This document shows positions 7,426-15,732 of a stretch of DNA of 64,000 nucleotides, piece after piece (position 1 is the first letter of the stretch; every line of letters begins with the position of its first letter). The position numbers and the translations under genes are program-made. The DNA is from WHSW01 sp963846565 (GTDB lineage: Bacteria; Actinomycetota; Thermoleophilia; Solirubrobacterales; 70-9): NCBI GenBank assembly GCA_963846565.1, contig CAWJWL010000005.1:62001-126000 (forward strand), written 5' to 3'. Under the pieces are notes generated by a model. It was not told the DNA's origin and made no database searches. It saw nothing but the letters and a program-made list of their open reading frames with translations.

Positions 7426-9074
7426 ACGACCGTCTCGTTGTACTGACCCTTGTACTTCGGGTTGAACTTGGCGTACGGGCCCTTGCGGGACGGTTTCAGG
7501 CCGAAGTCGGCGAACTGTGACGCGATCGCGGGTCCGCCGACGACGAACCCGTCCGCGATTTGACTCGGGTCGCCCTTGAGGAAGGCGGCGTGGTGCGGCT
7601 CATGCGCATCGCGCCTACCCGGGCCGACGAGGAAGCTCGCGCCCCACGGATTGAGCCCGAGGAGGTAGTCGCGCGCGGCCGAGGCCATTGCCCTGCCGCC
7701 CGGGAAGACGCCCGCACGTTCGGCGGCCGCGAGCAGCGCTCCGCCACCACCGTTGTCCGAAGCCCAGCCGAAGTAGAAGCCTCCCGGCGAGCCGAACGCC
7801 GTCATCCGCGACCTGAAGGCGGCCGCACCGGCGGCCTCGGCGAGCTTCGCGCACGCGGCGTCGCGGACATCCGCGCGGGGGACGACGGGGGCCGCGAGCC
7901 CGCCGCAAAGGTCGGCGGCGGCCAGTCCGCCGACGGCGAAGTAAGGCGAGAAGCCACCCTCGACCGGCGAGGCGTTGAGGAAGCCCACGGCGTCGCTCAG
8001 GTACGGATCGCCGTTGGCATCGCCGGCGCCGGCGCGGAAGAGCTGGGCTGCGGCGAGCGCCATGAACCCCTGCCAGTCGGAGAACCCCTCCCCGCCGGGC
8101 TGGGCGAATCCCTCGAGCGCGGGGCCCGGCCCGGACACGGCCTTGCCGCGCTCGTACCACTCCTTGGCCAGCCCGAGAAGCGCCGCGCCGCCGGGAGTCG
8201 CGGGGCCGAACCGAACGGCCGCCGAGGCGAGGCCGGCGGCCCCGGCGCCGAGGTTGCCGCTGCCCGCGTCGCCGTACGCAGCGCGGCGCGAGAGGGCCGG
8301 ATCCGGGCTCGCGTCGTCCCCGGCATGGTCGCGAAAGCCGCTCCCGTGATCGGACGTCCCGGAGACCTGAGCGATGAACGTCTGCGAGGCGGCGGGATGC
8401 GCCTTGGCCAGATAGCGGACGCCGATGTTCGAGAGCCCGCCGAGATCGGCGGCGTTCACCGGGTCGAGGCTGGCGGCGTAGTCGAGGATCACCGACGAGA
8501 TCGCGATCGTGTTCGTGAACTTGATCGCGTCGCCCGCGTCGCGCCAGCCGCCGGAGACGTCGATCGTGCCGCCGTTGGTGGGGCCGCCGACGATGGGGGC
8601 CGCGGCGTCGTTCAGGTGCGCGGGCCCGAAGATGGAGTTCGGCTCGGCGCCGTCGGCGTTCGCACGGAAGATCGACTCGAGGCGGGCGACGAGGGCGCTC
8701 GCGGCGCCGGGCGCGACCGTGAACGGCCGCGAGCGCAGCTTGCCGACCACGACGCGGTAGGTGCCCGGCGCATCGATGCCGGAGAGGTCGGCGCGAGCGC
8801 CACGCTTCCACGGCGACGGTGAGCCCTTGGCCTTCTTCAGCTTGCCGCGGGCGACCACCTGCTTGCCGCGGACGACCTTGAACGAGCGGCCCACCTGCCG
8901 GGCCTGCGAGCCGACGATCGCCACGTGCGTGTCCGCGGGGCCCACGAGCGGGCCGACCCGGATCGCGTCCTTGACAGAGGCGCCCGTGGCGGCGGAGGCC
9001 GAGATCGAGAGCGCGGCAACTGATACAGCGAGCGCCGCCACAGCCCTCCGCCGTCGTCGCTCGCTCCCCGCCAT
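7332..9074 (-). CDS. Secreted glycoside hydrolase family 9 cellulase
   Basis: A 580-residue secreted endoglucanase-type enzyme. A twin-Arg-free but Arg-rich signal peptide is followed by a CelD_N-like Ig domain (about 35-125) and the GH9 alpha/alpha barrel. GGWRDAGDAIKF (about 175) is the family's GGWYDAGD motif with its catalytic Asp; HEPHHAAF resembles the conserved HPPHR-type segment; and YEDRREDFITSEV near the end contains the catalytic acid Glu. I chose ATG 9074 because TAGGCT lies 8 bases upstream (leaderless); ATG 9095 is possible. The target is presumably cellulose or another beta-glucan. A GH5 cellulase is encoded at 61940-63160. Confidence 0.9.
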   Translation of the reverse strand: MAGSERRRRRAVAALAVSVAALSISASAATGASVKDAIRVGPLVGPADTHVAIVGSQARQVGRSFKVVRGKQVVARGKLKKAKGSPSPWKRGARADLSGIDAPGTYRVVVGKLRSRPFTVAPGAASALVARLESIFRANADGAEPNSIFGPAHLNDAAAPIVGGPTNGGTIDVSGGWRDAGDAIKFTNTIAISSVILDYAASLDPVNAADLGGLSNIGVRYLAKAHPAASQTFIAQVSGTSDHGSGFRDHAGDDASPDPALSRRAAYGDAGSGNLGAGAAGLASAAVRFGPATPGGAALLGLAKEWYERGKAVSGPGPALEGFAQPGGEGFSDWQGFMALAAAQLFRAGAGDANGDPYLSDAVGFLNASPVEGGFSPYFAVGGLAAADLCGGLAAPVVPRADVRDAACAKLAEAAGAAAFRSRMTAFGSPGGFYFGWASDNGGGGALLAAAERAGVFPGGRAMASAARDYLLGLNPWGASFLVGPGRRDAHEPHHAAFLKGDPSQIADGFVVGGPAIASQFADFGLKPSRKGPYAKFNPKYKGQYNETVVYEDRREDFITSEVGIAYSASSMLLAAMLAG

Positions 9075-9082
9075 CGATGCCA

Positions 9083-9092
9083 AGCCTACAAT
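9083..9092. promoter_or_regulatory. Interlocked divergent -10 boxes (cellulase / carboxylase)
   Basis: On the minus strand TAGGCT (9088-9083) stands 8 bases before the cellulase ATG at 9074. On the plus strand TACAAT (9087-9092) stands 10 bases before the carboxylase ATG at 9103. The hexamers share two base pairs. Both genes lack a Shine-Dalgarno, so both are probably leaderless and may compete for polymerase. Confidence 0.5.
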
Positions 9093-9102
9093 CATCGCCC
9101 CG

Positions 9103-10671
9103 ATGCGCGAGAAGAACCCGGTAACGCTCGAGGAAAAGCTCGCCTACCTGCGCGAGCTGCGCGAGCAGGCAGTCCATTCCGCCTCCGAGGAGGCGGTCGA
9201 GAAGCAACACGCGAAGGGCAAGCTGACGGCGCGCGAGCGGATCGAGAAGCTGCTCGACCCGGGCTCGTTCGAGGAGCTCGACACGTTCGTCCGCCACCGC
9301 ACGCACGAGTTCGACATGGACAAGAAGCGCCCCTACGGCGACGCCGTCGTGACCGGCTACGGGACGATCGACGGGCGGACGGTGTTCGTCTTCAGCCAGG
9401 ACTTCACCGTCTTCGGCGGCTCGCTCGGCGAGGTGATGGCGGAGAAGATGTGCAAGGTCATGGACCTCGCGGCGAAGGTCGGCGCGCCCGTGATCGGGAT
9501 CAACGATTCGGGCGGCGCCCGGATCCAGGAGGGCGTCGTATCGCTCGGCGCCTACGGCGACGTCTTCGTCCGCAACGTCCAGTGCTCGGGAGTGATCCCG
9601 CAGATCTCCGCGATCATGGGCCCGTGCGCGGGCGGCGCCGTCTACTCGCCGGCGATGACCGACTTCATCTTCATGGTCAAGGAGACCTCGCACATGTTCA
9701 TCACCGGCCCCGAGGTGATCAAGACGGTCACCGGCGAGGAGGTCGAGTTCGAGGAGCTCGGCGGGGCGATGAGCCACAACTCGAAGTCCGGCGTTGCCCA
9801 CTTCGCCGCCGACGACGAGGAGCAGTGCCTCGAGGACATCCGGTACCTGGTCAGCTTTCTGCCTCAGAACAACCTCGAGATGCCACCGCGCGTCGAGCCC
9901 GACGACGACCCGGAGCGGATGGACGAGGCGCTCGACACGGTCGTCCCCCCCGACCCGCAGAAGCCCTACGACATGCGCGACGTCGTTTCGCTCGTCGTCG
10001 ACGACGGCGAGTTCTTCGAGGTCCACGAGCACTTCGCGCAGAACATCATCTGCGGCTACTCACGCCTCGACGGCTACTCGATCGGCATCGTCGGCAACCA
10101 GCCGAAGCACCTCGCCGGCGTGCTCGACATCGAGGCATCGGAGAAGGCGGCCCGCTTCGTCCGCACCTGCGACGCGTTCAACATCCCGATCCTCACCTTC
10201 ACCGACGTCCCTGGTTTCCTGCCCGGCACGTCGCAGGAGTGGAACGGGATCATCCGCCACGGAGCGAAGCTGCTCTACGCGTTCACGGAGGCCACGGTGC
10301 CGAAGCTGACCGTCGTCACGCGCAAGGCCTACGGCGGCGCCTACGACGTCATGAACTCGAAGCACATGCTGGCCGACTTCAACTTCGCCTGGCCGCAGGC
10401 CGAGGTCGCGGTGATGGGGCCCGAGGGCGCGGTCAACATCATCTACCGCAAGGACATCGCGAACTCGCCGACGCCCGATGAGCGCCGGCAAAAGCTGATC
10501 GACGACTACAAGATCCACTTCGCCAACCCCTACTCCGCCGCCGAGCGCGGCTACATCGACGACGTGATCGAGCCGCGGCAGACGCGGCCGAAGCTCATCC
10601 GGGCACTGCGGACGCTGCAGACCAAGCGCGTGGAGCAGCCGAAGCGAAAGCACGGGAACATCCCGCTCTAG
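9103..10671 (+). CDS. Propionyl-CoA-type acyl-CoA carboxylase beta (carboxyltransferase) subunit
   Basis: A 522-residue carboxyltransferase that moves CO2 from carboxybiotin to an acyl-CoA. Both crotonase-like halves are present: GARIQEGVVSLGAYG and IMGPCAGGAVYSPAMTDF in the N half, DVPGFLPGTSQEW and RKAYGGAYDVMNSK in the C half. Propionyl-CoA is the most likely substrate, since a methylmalonyl-CoA mutase gene lies 5 kb away; acetyl-CoA use cannot be excluded. The biotinylated alpha subunit is not in the window. ATG 9103 fits the family N-terminus and follows a TACAAT box. An FKBP gene follows after 10 bases. Confidence 0.93.
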   Translation: MREKNPVTLEEKLAYLRELREQAVHSASEEAVEKQHAKGKLTARERIEKLLDPGSFEELDTFVRHRTHEFDMDKKRPYGDAVVTGYGTIDGRTVFVFSQDFTVFGGSLGEVMAEKMCKVMDLAAKVGAPVIGINDSGGARIQEGVVSLGAYGDVFVRNVQCSGVIPQISAIMGPCAGGAVYSPAMTDFIFMVKETSHMFITGPEVIKTVTGEEVEFEELGGAMSHNSKSGVAHFAADDEEQCLEDIRYLVSFLPQNNLEMPPRVEPDDDPERMDEALDTVVPPDPQKPYDMRDVVSLVVDDGEFFEVHEHFAQNIICGYSRLDGYSIGIVGNQPKHLAGVLDIEASEKAARFVRTCDAFNIPILTFTDVPGFLPGTSQEWNGIIRHGAKLLYAFTEATVPKLTVVTRKAYGGAYDVMNSKHMLADFNFAWPQAEVAVMGPEGAVNIIYRKDIANSPTPDERRQKLIDDYKIHFANPYSAAERGYIDDVIEPRQTRPKLIRALRTLQTKRVEQPKRKHGNIPL

Positions 10672-10681
10672 GAGGCAATCG

Positions 10682-11164
10682 ATGCAGTCTCGGATCATCG
10701 TTCTCGTCGTACTCGTGATCGGCCTGGTGGCCGCCGTCGTGCTGACGCAGGTCGGGGGTGACGACGACGAGGGCGGCAGCAGCAGCACGGACACGTCGAC
10801 GAAGCCGGTGGTCGAGGTCCCGGACGGGGAGCCGCCCACGGAGCTCGAGACGACCGACCTGGTCGAGGGCGACGGGGCCGAGGCCCAGGAGGGCGACACC
10901 GTGAGCGTCCAGTACGTCGGGGTCAACTACTCCGACGGGTCGGAGTTCGACGCCAGTTGGGACACGGGCCAGCCGTTCGAGTTCGAGGTCGGCGCCGGTG
11001 GCGTCATTCCCGGCTGGGACGAGGGCATCCCGGGGATGAAGGTCGGCGGGCGCCGCGAGCTCGTGATCCCGCCGGACCTCGGTTATGGCGAGGCAGGCCG
11101 GCCGCCCGACATCGGGTCGAACGAGACCCTCGTCTTCGTCGTCGACCTCGTCGACGTCAAGTAA
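10682..11164 (+). CDS. Membrane-anchored FKBP-type peptidyl-prolyl isomerase
   Basis: A 160-residue protein. Residues 4-25 are one hydrophobic membrane anchor, residues 26-60 are an acidic Ser/Thr/Asp linker, and the rest is an FKBP domain: GDTVSVQYVGVNYSDGSEFD, the active-site stretch GGVIPGWDEGIPGMKVGGRR, and IPPDLGYGEAG. It likely assists folding of exported proteins at the outer face of the membrane. GGAGG sits about 7 bases before the ATG, and the gene follows the carboxylase by 10 bases, so it is co-transcribed with it. This is one of the few genes here with a strong Shine-Dalgarno. Confidence 0.9.
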   Translation: MQSRIIVLVVLVIGLVAAVVLTQVGGDDDEGGSSSTDTSTKPVVEVPDGEPPTELETTDLVEGDGAEAQEGDTVSVQYVGVNYSDGSEFDASWDTGQPFEFEVGAGGVIPGWDEGIPGMKVGGRRELVIPPDLGYGEAGRPPDIGSNETLVFVVDLVDVK

Positions 11165-11191
11165 CCGGCGCATTGAGATCCCGTGCGGCGC

Positions 11192-11197
11192 TAGGGT
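11192..11197 (+). promoter_or_regulatory. Putative -10 box of leaderless phosphoesterase gene
   Basis: TAGGGT, 7 bases before GTG 11205, with no Shine-Dalgarno between. Same arrangement as other starts in this window. Confidence 0.4.
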
Positions 11198-11204
11198 CGC
11201 AATC

Positions 11205-13400
11205 GTGCACGGACGCTGGGTAATCGCGACGGGCGGCGCGCTCGCTCTCAGCTTCGCCATCGCAGCGGGGGCGAACGGACAGGAGATGCTCGGCCACTCG
11301 ACGGTCGAGCAGCGGATCGCGCCGACGAGCGCGGCTGGGTTCCGCATGCTCACCCTCACCGGCGGCGAGGACTACACGGTGCGGGAGGAGAAGCTCGGCA
11401 GGGCCAAGGCCGGCCGCGCCGAGCGTCGTAAGTCGTTGCTCTACGTCGGTCAGCTCTCCGACTTCCAGCTCGCCGACGAGGAGTCGCCGGCGCGGGTCGA
11501 GTTCCTCGACGTCGGGCCCTTCGGCGCCGCATGGCGGCCGTGGGAGGCGCTCAACCCCCACATCGACGACGCGATGATCCGGCAGCTGAACGCGTTCACC
11601 GACGCGAGCCCGCTGAAGGCCGGCGATGGCTCGCGGCGGAAGATGGACTTCACGATCAACACCGGGGACATCTCCGACAGCCAGCAGCTGAACGAGACCG
11701 AGTGGAGCCGGACGCTGATGGAGGGAGGCCCGCTCGACCCGAACTCCGGCATCAACACGCCGGCAGGCTACGCCGGGCTCGGCTGCGCTCCCGGCCTCAC
11801 CGACGAGGGCGCGGGGCCGAAGTACACCGGCGTTCAGGACTTCGACGACTACTTCGAGGGGCCCGCGCCGCAGTTCTGGGATCCGGACTCCGCGGTCGGC
11901 GCGTTCGCGCCCTTCCCCTCCTATCCCGGGCTGATGGATCGGGCGCAGCAGCCGTTCACGGCCGCGGGCCTCAAGGTCCCCTCCTACGTCTCCTTCGGCA
12001 ATCACGACGCGCTCGTCCAGGGAAACGCCGCGGCGAACGTTGCCTACGAGCTCGTTTCCACCGGGTGCATCAAGCCGATGTCGCCCGTCGTCGTCGATCC
12101 GGGGACGCTGGCCAGCGGGCTCGCCGCGCTCAACCCGGCGAACCTGGCATCGCTCTTGGCGACCGACCCGACCAGCGTCGCCCTCGTGCCGCCGGATCCG
12201 AAGCGGCGGTTCGTCTCGAAGAAGCAGTACATCGACGTCTACCGGGCCGGAGCGCAGGCGGACGGGCATGGCTTCGACTTCATCGACCCGACCGAGGAGG
12301 CGGCCTCGAACGGCGCCGCCGGCTACTACGCCTGGAGCCCCAAGCCCGGCTTCCGCTTCATCTCGCTCGACACCGTCTCCGAGGCCGGGGTGATCGGTCC
12401 CTCTGCCGACGGCAACATCGACGACCCGCAGTTCCGCTGGCTCGAGCGTGAGCTGAAGCGGGCGACCACGAAGGACCAGCTCGTCGTTCTCTTCAGCCAC
12501 CACGCGATCCCCAGCCTCACCTCCTTCCCCCCCGACGAGCTCGCCGGCCCCTGTCTCGCCGGCGACGGACACGGGCACGACATCAACCCCGGGTGCGACC
12601 TCGACCCGCGCAACTCGAGCCCGATCCACCTCGGCGAGGACCTCGAGGGGCTGCTTCACCAGCACCCGCACGTCGTCGCCTGGGTCGCGGGCCACTCGCA
12701 CGTGAACTCGGTCGAGTCCTATCCGAGCCCGAGCGGCAAAGGCGGCTTCTGGAGCATCCGGGTCGCGGCCGAGGCGGACTGGCCGCAGCAGAGCCGCCTG
12801 CTCGAGTTCTTCGACAACGACGACGGCACGATCTCGATCTTCGGCACGATCCTCGACCACGTCGGCTCCGCGACATCGGCGCCGCCGGGCACCGCGGCGG
12901 GCGGGCTCGACAAGACGGCGTTGGCGTCCGTCGGGCGCACGATCTCCTACAACGACACCCAGAGCGGCGGCCGGGCGTGCGGGGAGAAGCCGTGCGGCGA
13001 GGGCGACGCCAAGGACCGAAACGTGGAGCTCCTGGTCGCCGACCCGAGGAGCGGGTCCGGTGGCAACACCAAGGCGTGCTCGAACAAGATCGTCGGCACC
13101 GGCGCCCGCGACCGGCTCAAGGGGACCAAGGGCGGCGACCGGATTCGGGCGCGCGGGGGCGCGGACCGCGCGAATGGCGGTCGCGGGCGCGACTGCCTAC
13201 AGGGCGGGCGCGGCAACGACCGCCTCACCGGCGGCAAGGACCGCGACCGGATCGGCGGGGGTGGAGGCGCGGACCGGATCCGGGCCAAGGACAAGACGCG
13301 CGACCGCGTCCGCTGCGGGCCCGGCCGCGACCGCGTCCGCGCGGACAAGAAGGACCGCGTGGCGAAGAGCTGCGAGCGGGTGAAGCGGGTCAGAGGCTGA
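11205..13400 (+). CDS. Secreted metallophosphoesterase with RTX-like C-terminal repeats
   Basis: A 731-residue protein starting at GTG 11205, with a signal peptide (WVIATGGALALSFAIAAGANG). The calcineurin-like fold is seen in VGQLSDFQLADEESPAR, INTGDISD, YVSFGNHD, VVLFSHHAIPS and VAGHSHVN. These are metal ligands typical of the large phosphoesterases of the PPA1498-like family found in actinobacteria. From about residue 625 come repeats of the form GGxGxD (for example GGRGRDCLQGGRGNDRLTGG), like RTX calcium-binding nonapeptides but unusually rich in Arg and Lys. Likely role: extracellular phosphate release, with the repeats folding outside the cell. The substrate is unknown. Confidence 0.82.
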   Translation: MHGRWVIATGGALALSFAIAAGANGQEMLGHSTVEQRIAPTSAAGFRMLTLTGGEDYTVREEKLGRAKAGRAERRKSLLYVGQLSDFQLADEESPARVEFLDVGPFGAAWRPWEALNPHIDDAMIRQLNAFTDASPLKAGDGSRRKMDFTINTGDISDSQQLNETEWSRTLMEGGPLDPNSGINTPAGYAGLGCAPGLTDEGAGPKYTGVQDFDDYFEGPAPQFWDPDSAVGAFAPFPSYPGLMDRAQQPFTAAGLKVPSYVSFGNHDALVQGNAAANVAYELVSTGCIKPMSPVVVDPGTLASGLAALNPANLASLLATDPTSVALVPPDPKRRFVSKKQYIDVYRAGAQADGHGFDFIDPTEEAASNGAAGYYAWSPKPGFRFISLDTVSEAGVIGPSADGNIDDPQFRWLERELKRATTKDQLVVLFSHHAIPSLTSFPPDELAGPCLAGDGHGHDINPGCDLDPRNSSPIHLGEDLEGLLHQHPHVVAWVAGHSHVNSVESYPSPSGKGGFWSIRVAAEADWPQQSRLLEFFDNDDGTISIFGTILDHVGSATSAPPGTAAGGLDKTALASVGRTISYNDTQSGGRACGEKPCGEGDAKDRNVELLVADPRSGSGGNTKACSNKIVGTGARDRLKGTKGGDRIRARGGADRANGGRGRDCLQGGRGNDRLTGGKDRDRIGGGGGADRIRAKDKTRDRVRCGPGRDRVRADKKDRVAKSCERVKRVRG

Positions 13401-13413
13401 GATCACCGCGAGG

Positions 13414-13908
13414 GTGATCAAAAGAAGCGCCGCATCCGCGCTCGGGGTGTCGATCCTCGCCGGCTGCTGGGCCACCAGTGCCGGCGCGGCAATCGACCCG
13501 CAGCACGGGGCCGCCGGGATCGAGCTCGAGATGACGGTCGCCGAGGTGATCGCGGCAAAAGGTCAACCCGACGCGGAGAACCTCTACACGGAGGACCCCG
13601 TCTTCGGCGAGGTGCGCGAGCTTCGCTACGGCAAGACGAAGGCGCTCTTCGGCGGGGGCGGCGGCGACGCCACCGCCTTCAACGTACGCACGACGTCGAA
13701 GGGACAGCGCACCGCGGACGGAATCGGCGTCGGGTCCACCGAGGAGCAGGTGCGCGAGGCGTTGCCCCGCGTCAACTGCTCCGACAGGCGCGGCTTTCAC
13801 TTCTGCGCGATCGGCAAGGCCCGGATCGGCAAGCGCTACACGGCCTTCGTCTTCTCGAACAAGACCCACCGCGTGAAGTGGGTCAACCTCGCCATCATCG
13901 TCGACTAG
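13414..13908 (+). CDS. Small secreted protein of unknown function
   Basis: 164 residues starting at GTG 13414, 13 bases after the phosphoesterase and probably co-transcribed. The first 26 residues are a signal peptide (SALGVSILAGCWATSAGAA). The rest has two short similar segments (IELEMTVAEVIAAKGQPD and IGVGSTEEQVREALPRVNC), each of the form G-x-x-x-x-x-V-x-x-x, reminiscent of BamE/SmpA-like folds. A Cys pair (VNC...HFC) could form a disulfide. No function assigned. Confidence 0.6.
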   Translation: MIKRSAASALGVSILAGCWATSAGAAIDPQHGAAGIELEMTVAEVIAAKGQPDAENLYTEDPVFGEVRELRYGKTKALFGGGGGDATAFNVRTTSKGQRTADGIGVGSTEEQVREALPRVNCSDRRGFHFCAIGKARIGKRYTAFVFSNKTHRVKWVNLAIIVD

Positions 13909-13981
13909 GTGTAGCTCCTCACCCCGCCGTTCCGGGTGGATCCCGTAGCGCGGCGCCGTCGATGGGGCGCGGCGCAAACCG

Positions 13982-14025
13982 AAACGTCCCGGACACCGCG
14001 CTATCCGGGGGTGTTTGGGACGTTT
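13982..14025. terminator. Long intergenic palindrome between convergent genes (repeat copy 1)
   Basis: AAACGTCCCGGACACC (13982-13997) pairs with GGTGTTTGGGACGTTT (14010-14025) around a 12-base loop. The only two non-Watson-Crick positions are G-U pairs in RNA. It lies between two convergent genes and lacks a U-tract. The same AAACGTCCC arms recur at 31825-31868, also between convergent genes. It could be a bidirectional terminator or a dispersed extragenic palindrome. Confidence 0.6.
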
Positions 14026-14060
14026 GGTCACCGCGCGCGGGTTCGCGCAGCGCACCAAAC

Positions 14061-15008
14061 CTAGAGACGGATCGTCGGCGGGTCGACGCGGCCGTCGCGC
14101 CAGGCGTCGAGGACCGCCGCCGCGATGCCGAGGTCCTGGATCGCGAGTCCGGTCGAGTCGAAGAGCGTGATCTCGTCGGCGCTCCCTCGACCCGTAGCGT
14201 CACCGCTGAGCACGGCCCCGAGCTCGGTCACGCGGTCGCGGGCGAGCCTGCCGGCGGCGACTGCGCCGGAGAGCTCGCCACCCTTGGAGGCCTGCTCCCA
14301 CTCGTCGCAGAAGATCGCGCAGGCGAGGAGCGCGTCGACCTCGACCTCGGCCTTCCCGTGGGCGTCGGCGCCGAGGACCGCGAGGTGAAGGCCGGGGCGC
14401 AGGTCGCCGGCGCCGACGACGGGCCGATCGCCCGGCGTCACCGTGACCGCGACGTCCTGGGCCAGCGCCTCCTCGCGGGTCCCGACGGCCCAGCCGAGCT
14501 CCTGCGCCAGGGCGGAGGCGGCATCGGCGCGCGGGTCGAAGCAGACGCCGGAGCCGTAGCCCGCGGCCGCGAGGCACCGTGCCGCCCAGGCGCCGTTGAC
14601 GCCGCAGCCGATCACGCCGGCGGAGCGCGCGTCCGGGCGCGCGAGGGCCTGCGCGGAGACTGCCGCGGCGGCGCCGGTACGCAGCGAGGTGACGGACGCG
14701 CAGTCGACGATCGCCTCGAGCGCGCCGGTCTCGGCGCTCGAGACCAGAAGGGCCCCGGTCACCACGGGGAGCCCGCGGGCGGGGTTGCCGGGAAACGACG
14801 TGACCCACTTGAGAATCGCGAGCCCGGCGCCGCGCGCGGGCATCGCCCGGAAGTCGCCCGCAGGCGGCGCGTCGACGTACGTCTTCGGCGGCATCGTCCA
14901 CTCACCGGCGGCGTGGTGGACGAAGGCATCGCGGGTGCGCTCGACAGCGGCGACCGCCGGCACGGCGTTAAAGACGGCGTCGGCATCGAAGACCGGGATC
15001 TCGCTCAC
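14061..15008 (-). CDS. Ornithine cyclodeaminase / mu-crystallin family dehydrogenase
   Basis: A 315-residue NAD(P)-dependent enzyme. The N-terminal substrate part includes WTMPPKTYVDAP, followed by ILKWVTSFPGNPARGLPVV and the family-typical SLRTGAAAAVSA. The Rossmann segment AGVIGCGVNGAWAARCL binds the dinucleotide. Members act as ornithine cyclodeaminase, alanine dehydrogenase or ketimine reductase, and sequence alone does not separate these. I chose GTG 15008: TATCAC stands 7 bases upstream and the length fits the family. It is divergent from the gene at 15051, with 42 bases between starts. Confidence 0.85.
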   Translation of the reverse strand: MSEIPVFDADAVFNAVPAVAAVERTRDAFVHHAAGEWTMPPKTYVDAPPAGDFRAMPARGAGLAILKWVTSFPGNPARGLPVVTGALLVSSAETGALEAIVDCASVTSLRTGAAAAVSAQALARPDARSAGVIGCGVNGAWAARCLAAAGYGSGVCFDPRADAASALAQELGWAVGTREEALAQDVAVTVTPGDRPVVGAGDLRPGLHLAVLGADAHGKAEVEVDALLACAIFCDEWEQASKGGELSGAVAAGRLARDRVTELGAVLSGDATGRGSADEITLFDSTGLAIQDLGIAAAVLDAWRDGRVDPPTIRL

Positions 15009-15015
15009 CGCACGA

Positions 15016-15040
15016 GTGATACGGGAAGCGGCGCTAAGGT
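15016..15040. promoter_or_regulatory. Divergent -10 boxes (cyclodeaminase homologue / epsilon-like gene)
   Basis: Minus strand TATCAC (15021-15016) lies 7 bases before GTG 15008. Plus strand TAAGGT (15035-15040) lies 10 bases before ATG 15051. No Shine-Dalgarno precedes either start. Confidence 0.4.
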
Positions 15041-15050
15041 GCGCGCGAGA

Positions 15051-15296
15051 ATGGCGACGAACGGCAAGCGCAGACCCCCGCGGCCGCGGATCGAGATGGT
15101 CTCGACGGGCGCCTCTGCGGGCGAAGCCGCCGCCGTCGTTGCCGCCGTCGAGCAGTTCCTTGCCGACACGGCGCCGCCCCCTGCGGCCGACGGACCGACG
15201 GTGAACCAGTGGCAACGCGCCGCGCTCGAGGAGGGCATCGCGGCTCGCCGCCTCACCGGAAACGCCTGGGGCCACGCACCGCGGCGCCCGCACTGA
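15051..15296 (+). CDS. Probable acyl-CoA carboxylase epsilon-like small subunit
   Basis: An 81-residue protein. After a basic start, IEMVSTGASAGEAAAVVAAV and then NQWQRAALEEGIAARRL, ending in AWG plus a basic tail, follow the pattern of actinobacterial epsilon subunits (a short helix pair, Trp-rich linker, aromatic end). These bind and stabilise carboxylase complexes such as propionyl-CoA carboxylase. The beta subunit gene is about 4.4 kb upstream rather than adjacent, which is unusual. Small size makes the assignment tentative. Confidence 0.55.
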   Translation: MATNGKRRPPRPRIEMVSTGASAGEAAAVVAAVEQFLADTAPPPAADGPTVNQWQRAALEEGIAARRLTGNAWGHAPRRPH

Positions 15297-15362
15297 GCCG
15301 CTTCGGGATATAACACCTGCATGCCGTGCGCTTCGCGGCCCCCCGAGCGAGGAGGAGAGACC

Positions 15363-15572
15363 TTGGCCGTAGTGAAGATCATCGAGCTGGTCGGCAGTTC
15401 GAAGACGTCGACCGACGACGCCGCCAAGCAGGCCCTGACCCAGGCGCAATCGTCGCTTCGTAACATCCGCGCGGTCGACATCGTCTCGACCGGGATCCGC
15501 GGCGAGAACCTGGACGAGTACCGAGCCCACGTCCGCGTCGCCTTCCTGATCGAAGACACCGACGTCGACTGA
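15363..15572 (+). CDS. Dodecin (flavin-binding small protein)
   Basis: A 69-residue protein matching dodecins along its length: VVKIIELVGSSKTSTDDAA, then ALTQAQSSLRNIRAVDIV and a final AHVRVAFLIED strand. Dodecins form dodecamers that store or quench flavins. I chose TTG 15363 because AGGAGGAGAG lies a few bases upstream and the length fits the family. GTG 15372 and ATG 15321 are alternatives. Confidence 0.88.
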   Translation: MAVVKIIELVGSSKTSTDDAAKQALTQAQSSLRNIRAVDIVSTGIRGENLDEYRAHVRVAFLIEDTDVD

Positions 15573-15584
15573 GCAACCCCGCGA

Positions 15585-15627
15585 GAGAGGGAGGTTGTGC
15601 GCGAGATGAGCGCACGAGCTCCCTCTC
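15585..15627 (+). terminator. Extended hairpin after dodecin
   Basis: Outer arms GAGAGGGAG (15585-15593) and CTCCCTCTC (15619-15627) and inner arms GTGCGC (15597-15602) and GCGCAC (15610-15615) form one long stem with small bulges. It sits 13 bases after the dodecin stop and about 100 bases before sulfite reductase. No U-tract follows. It could be a terminator or part of a structured leader; I cannot match it to a known riboswitch. Confidence 0.5.
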
Positions 15628-15672
15628 GGCCGGTTCCCGCGTCTTCGGCGTCGGCTCCGGTTGCTACTTCCT

Positions 15673-15724
15673 GACCGATCGGGTGGGGTAAATACCCTAA
15701 TGTCGGTCGGGATTCGTGTATTAT
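15673..15724 (+). promoter_or_regulatory. Sulfite reductase promoter with nested inverted repeat
   Basis: GACCGA (15673-15678) pairs with TCGGTC (15703-15708), enclosing GGGTA-AA-TACCC (15686-15697). A -10 box TATTAT (15719-15724) follows and stands 8 bases before ATG 15733. The repeat covers the expected -35 region, so a bound regulator would block polymerase. The cysteine-free Rrf2 protein encoded at 28609 is one candidate. Confidence 0.5.
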
Positions 15725-15732
15725 CGCCCGGC

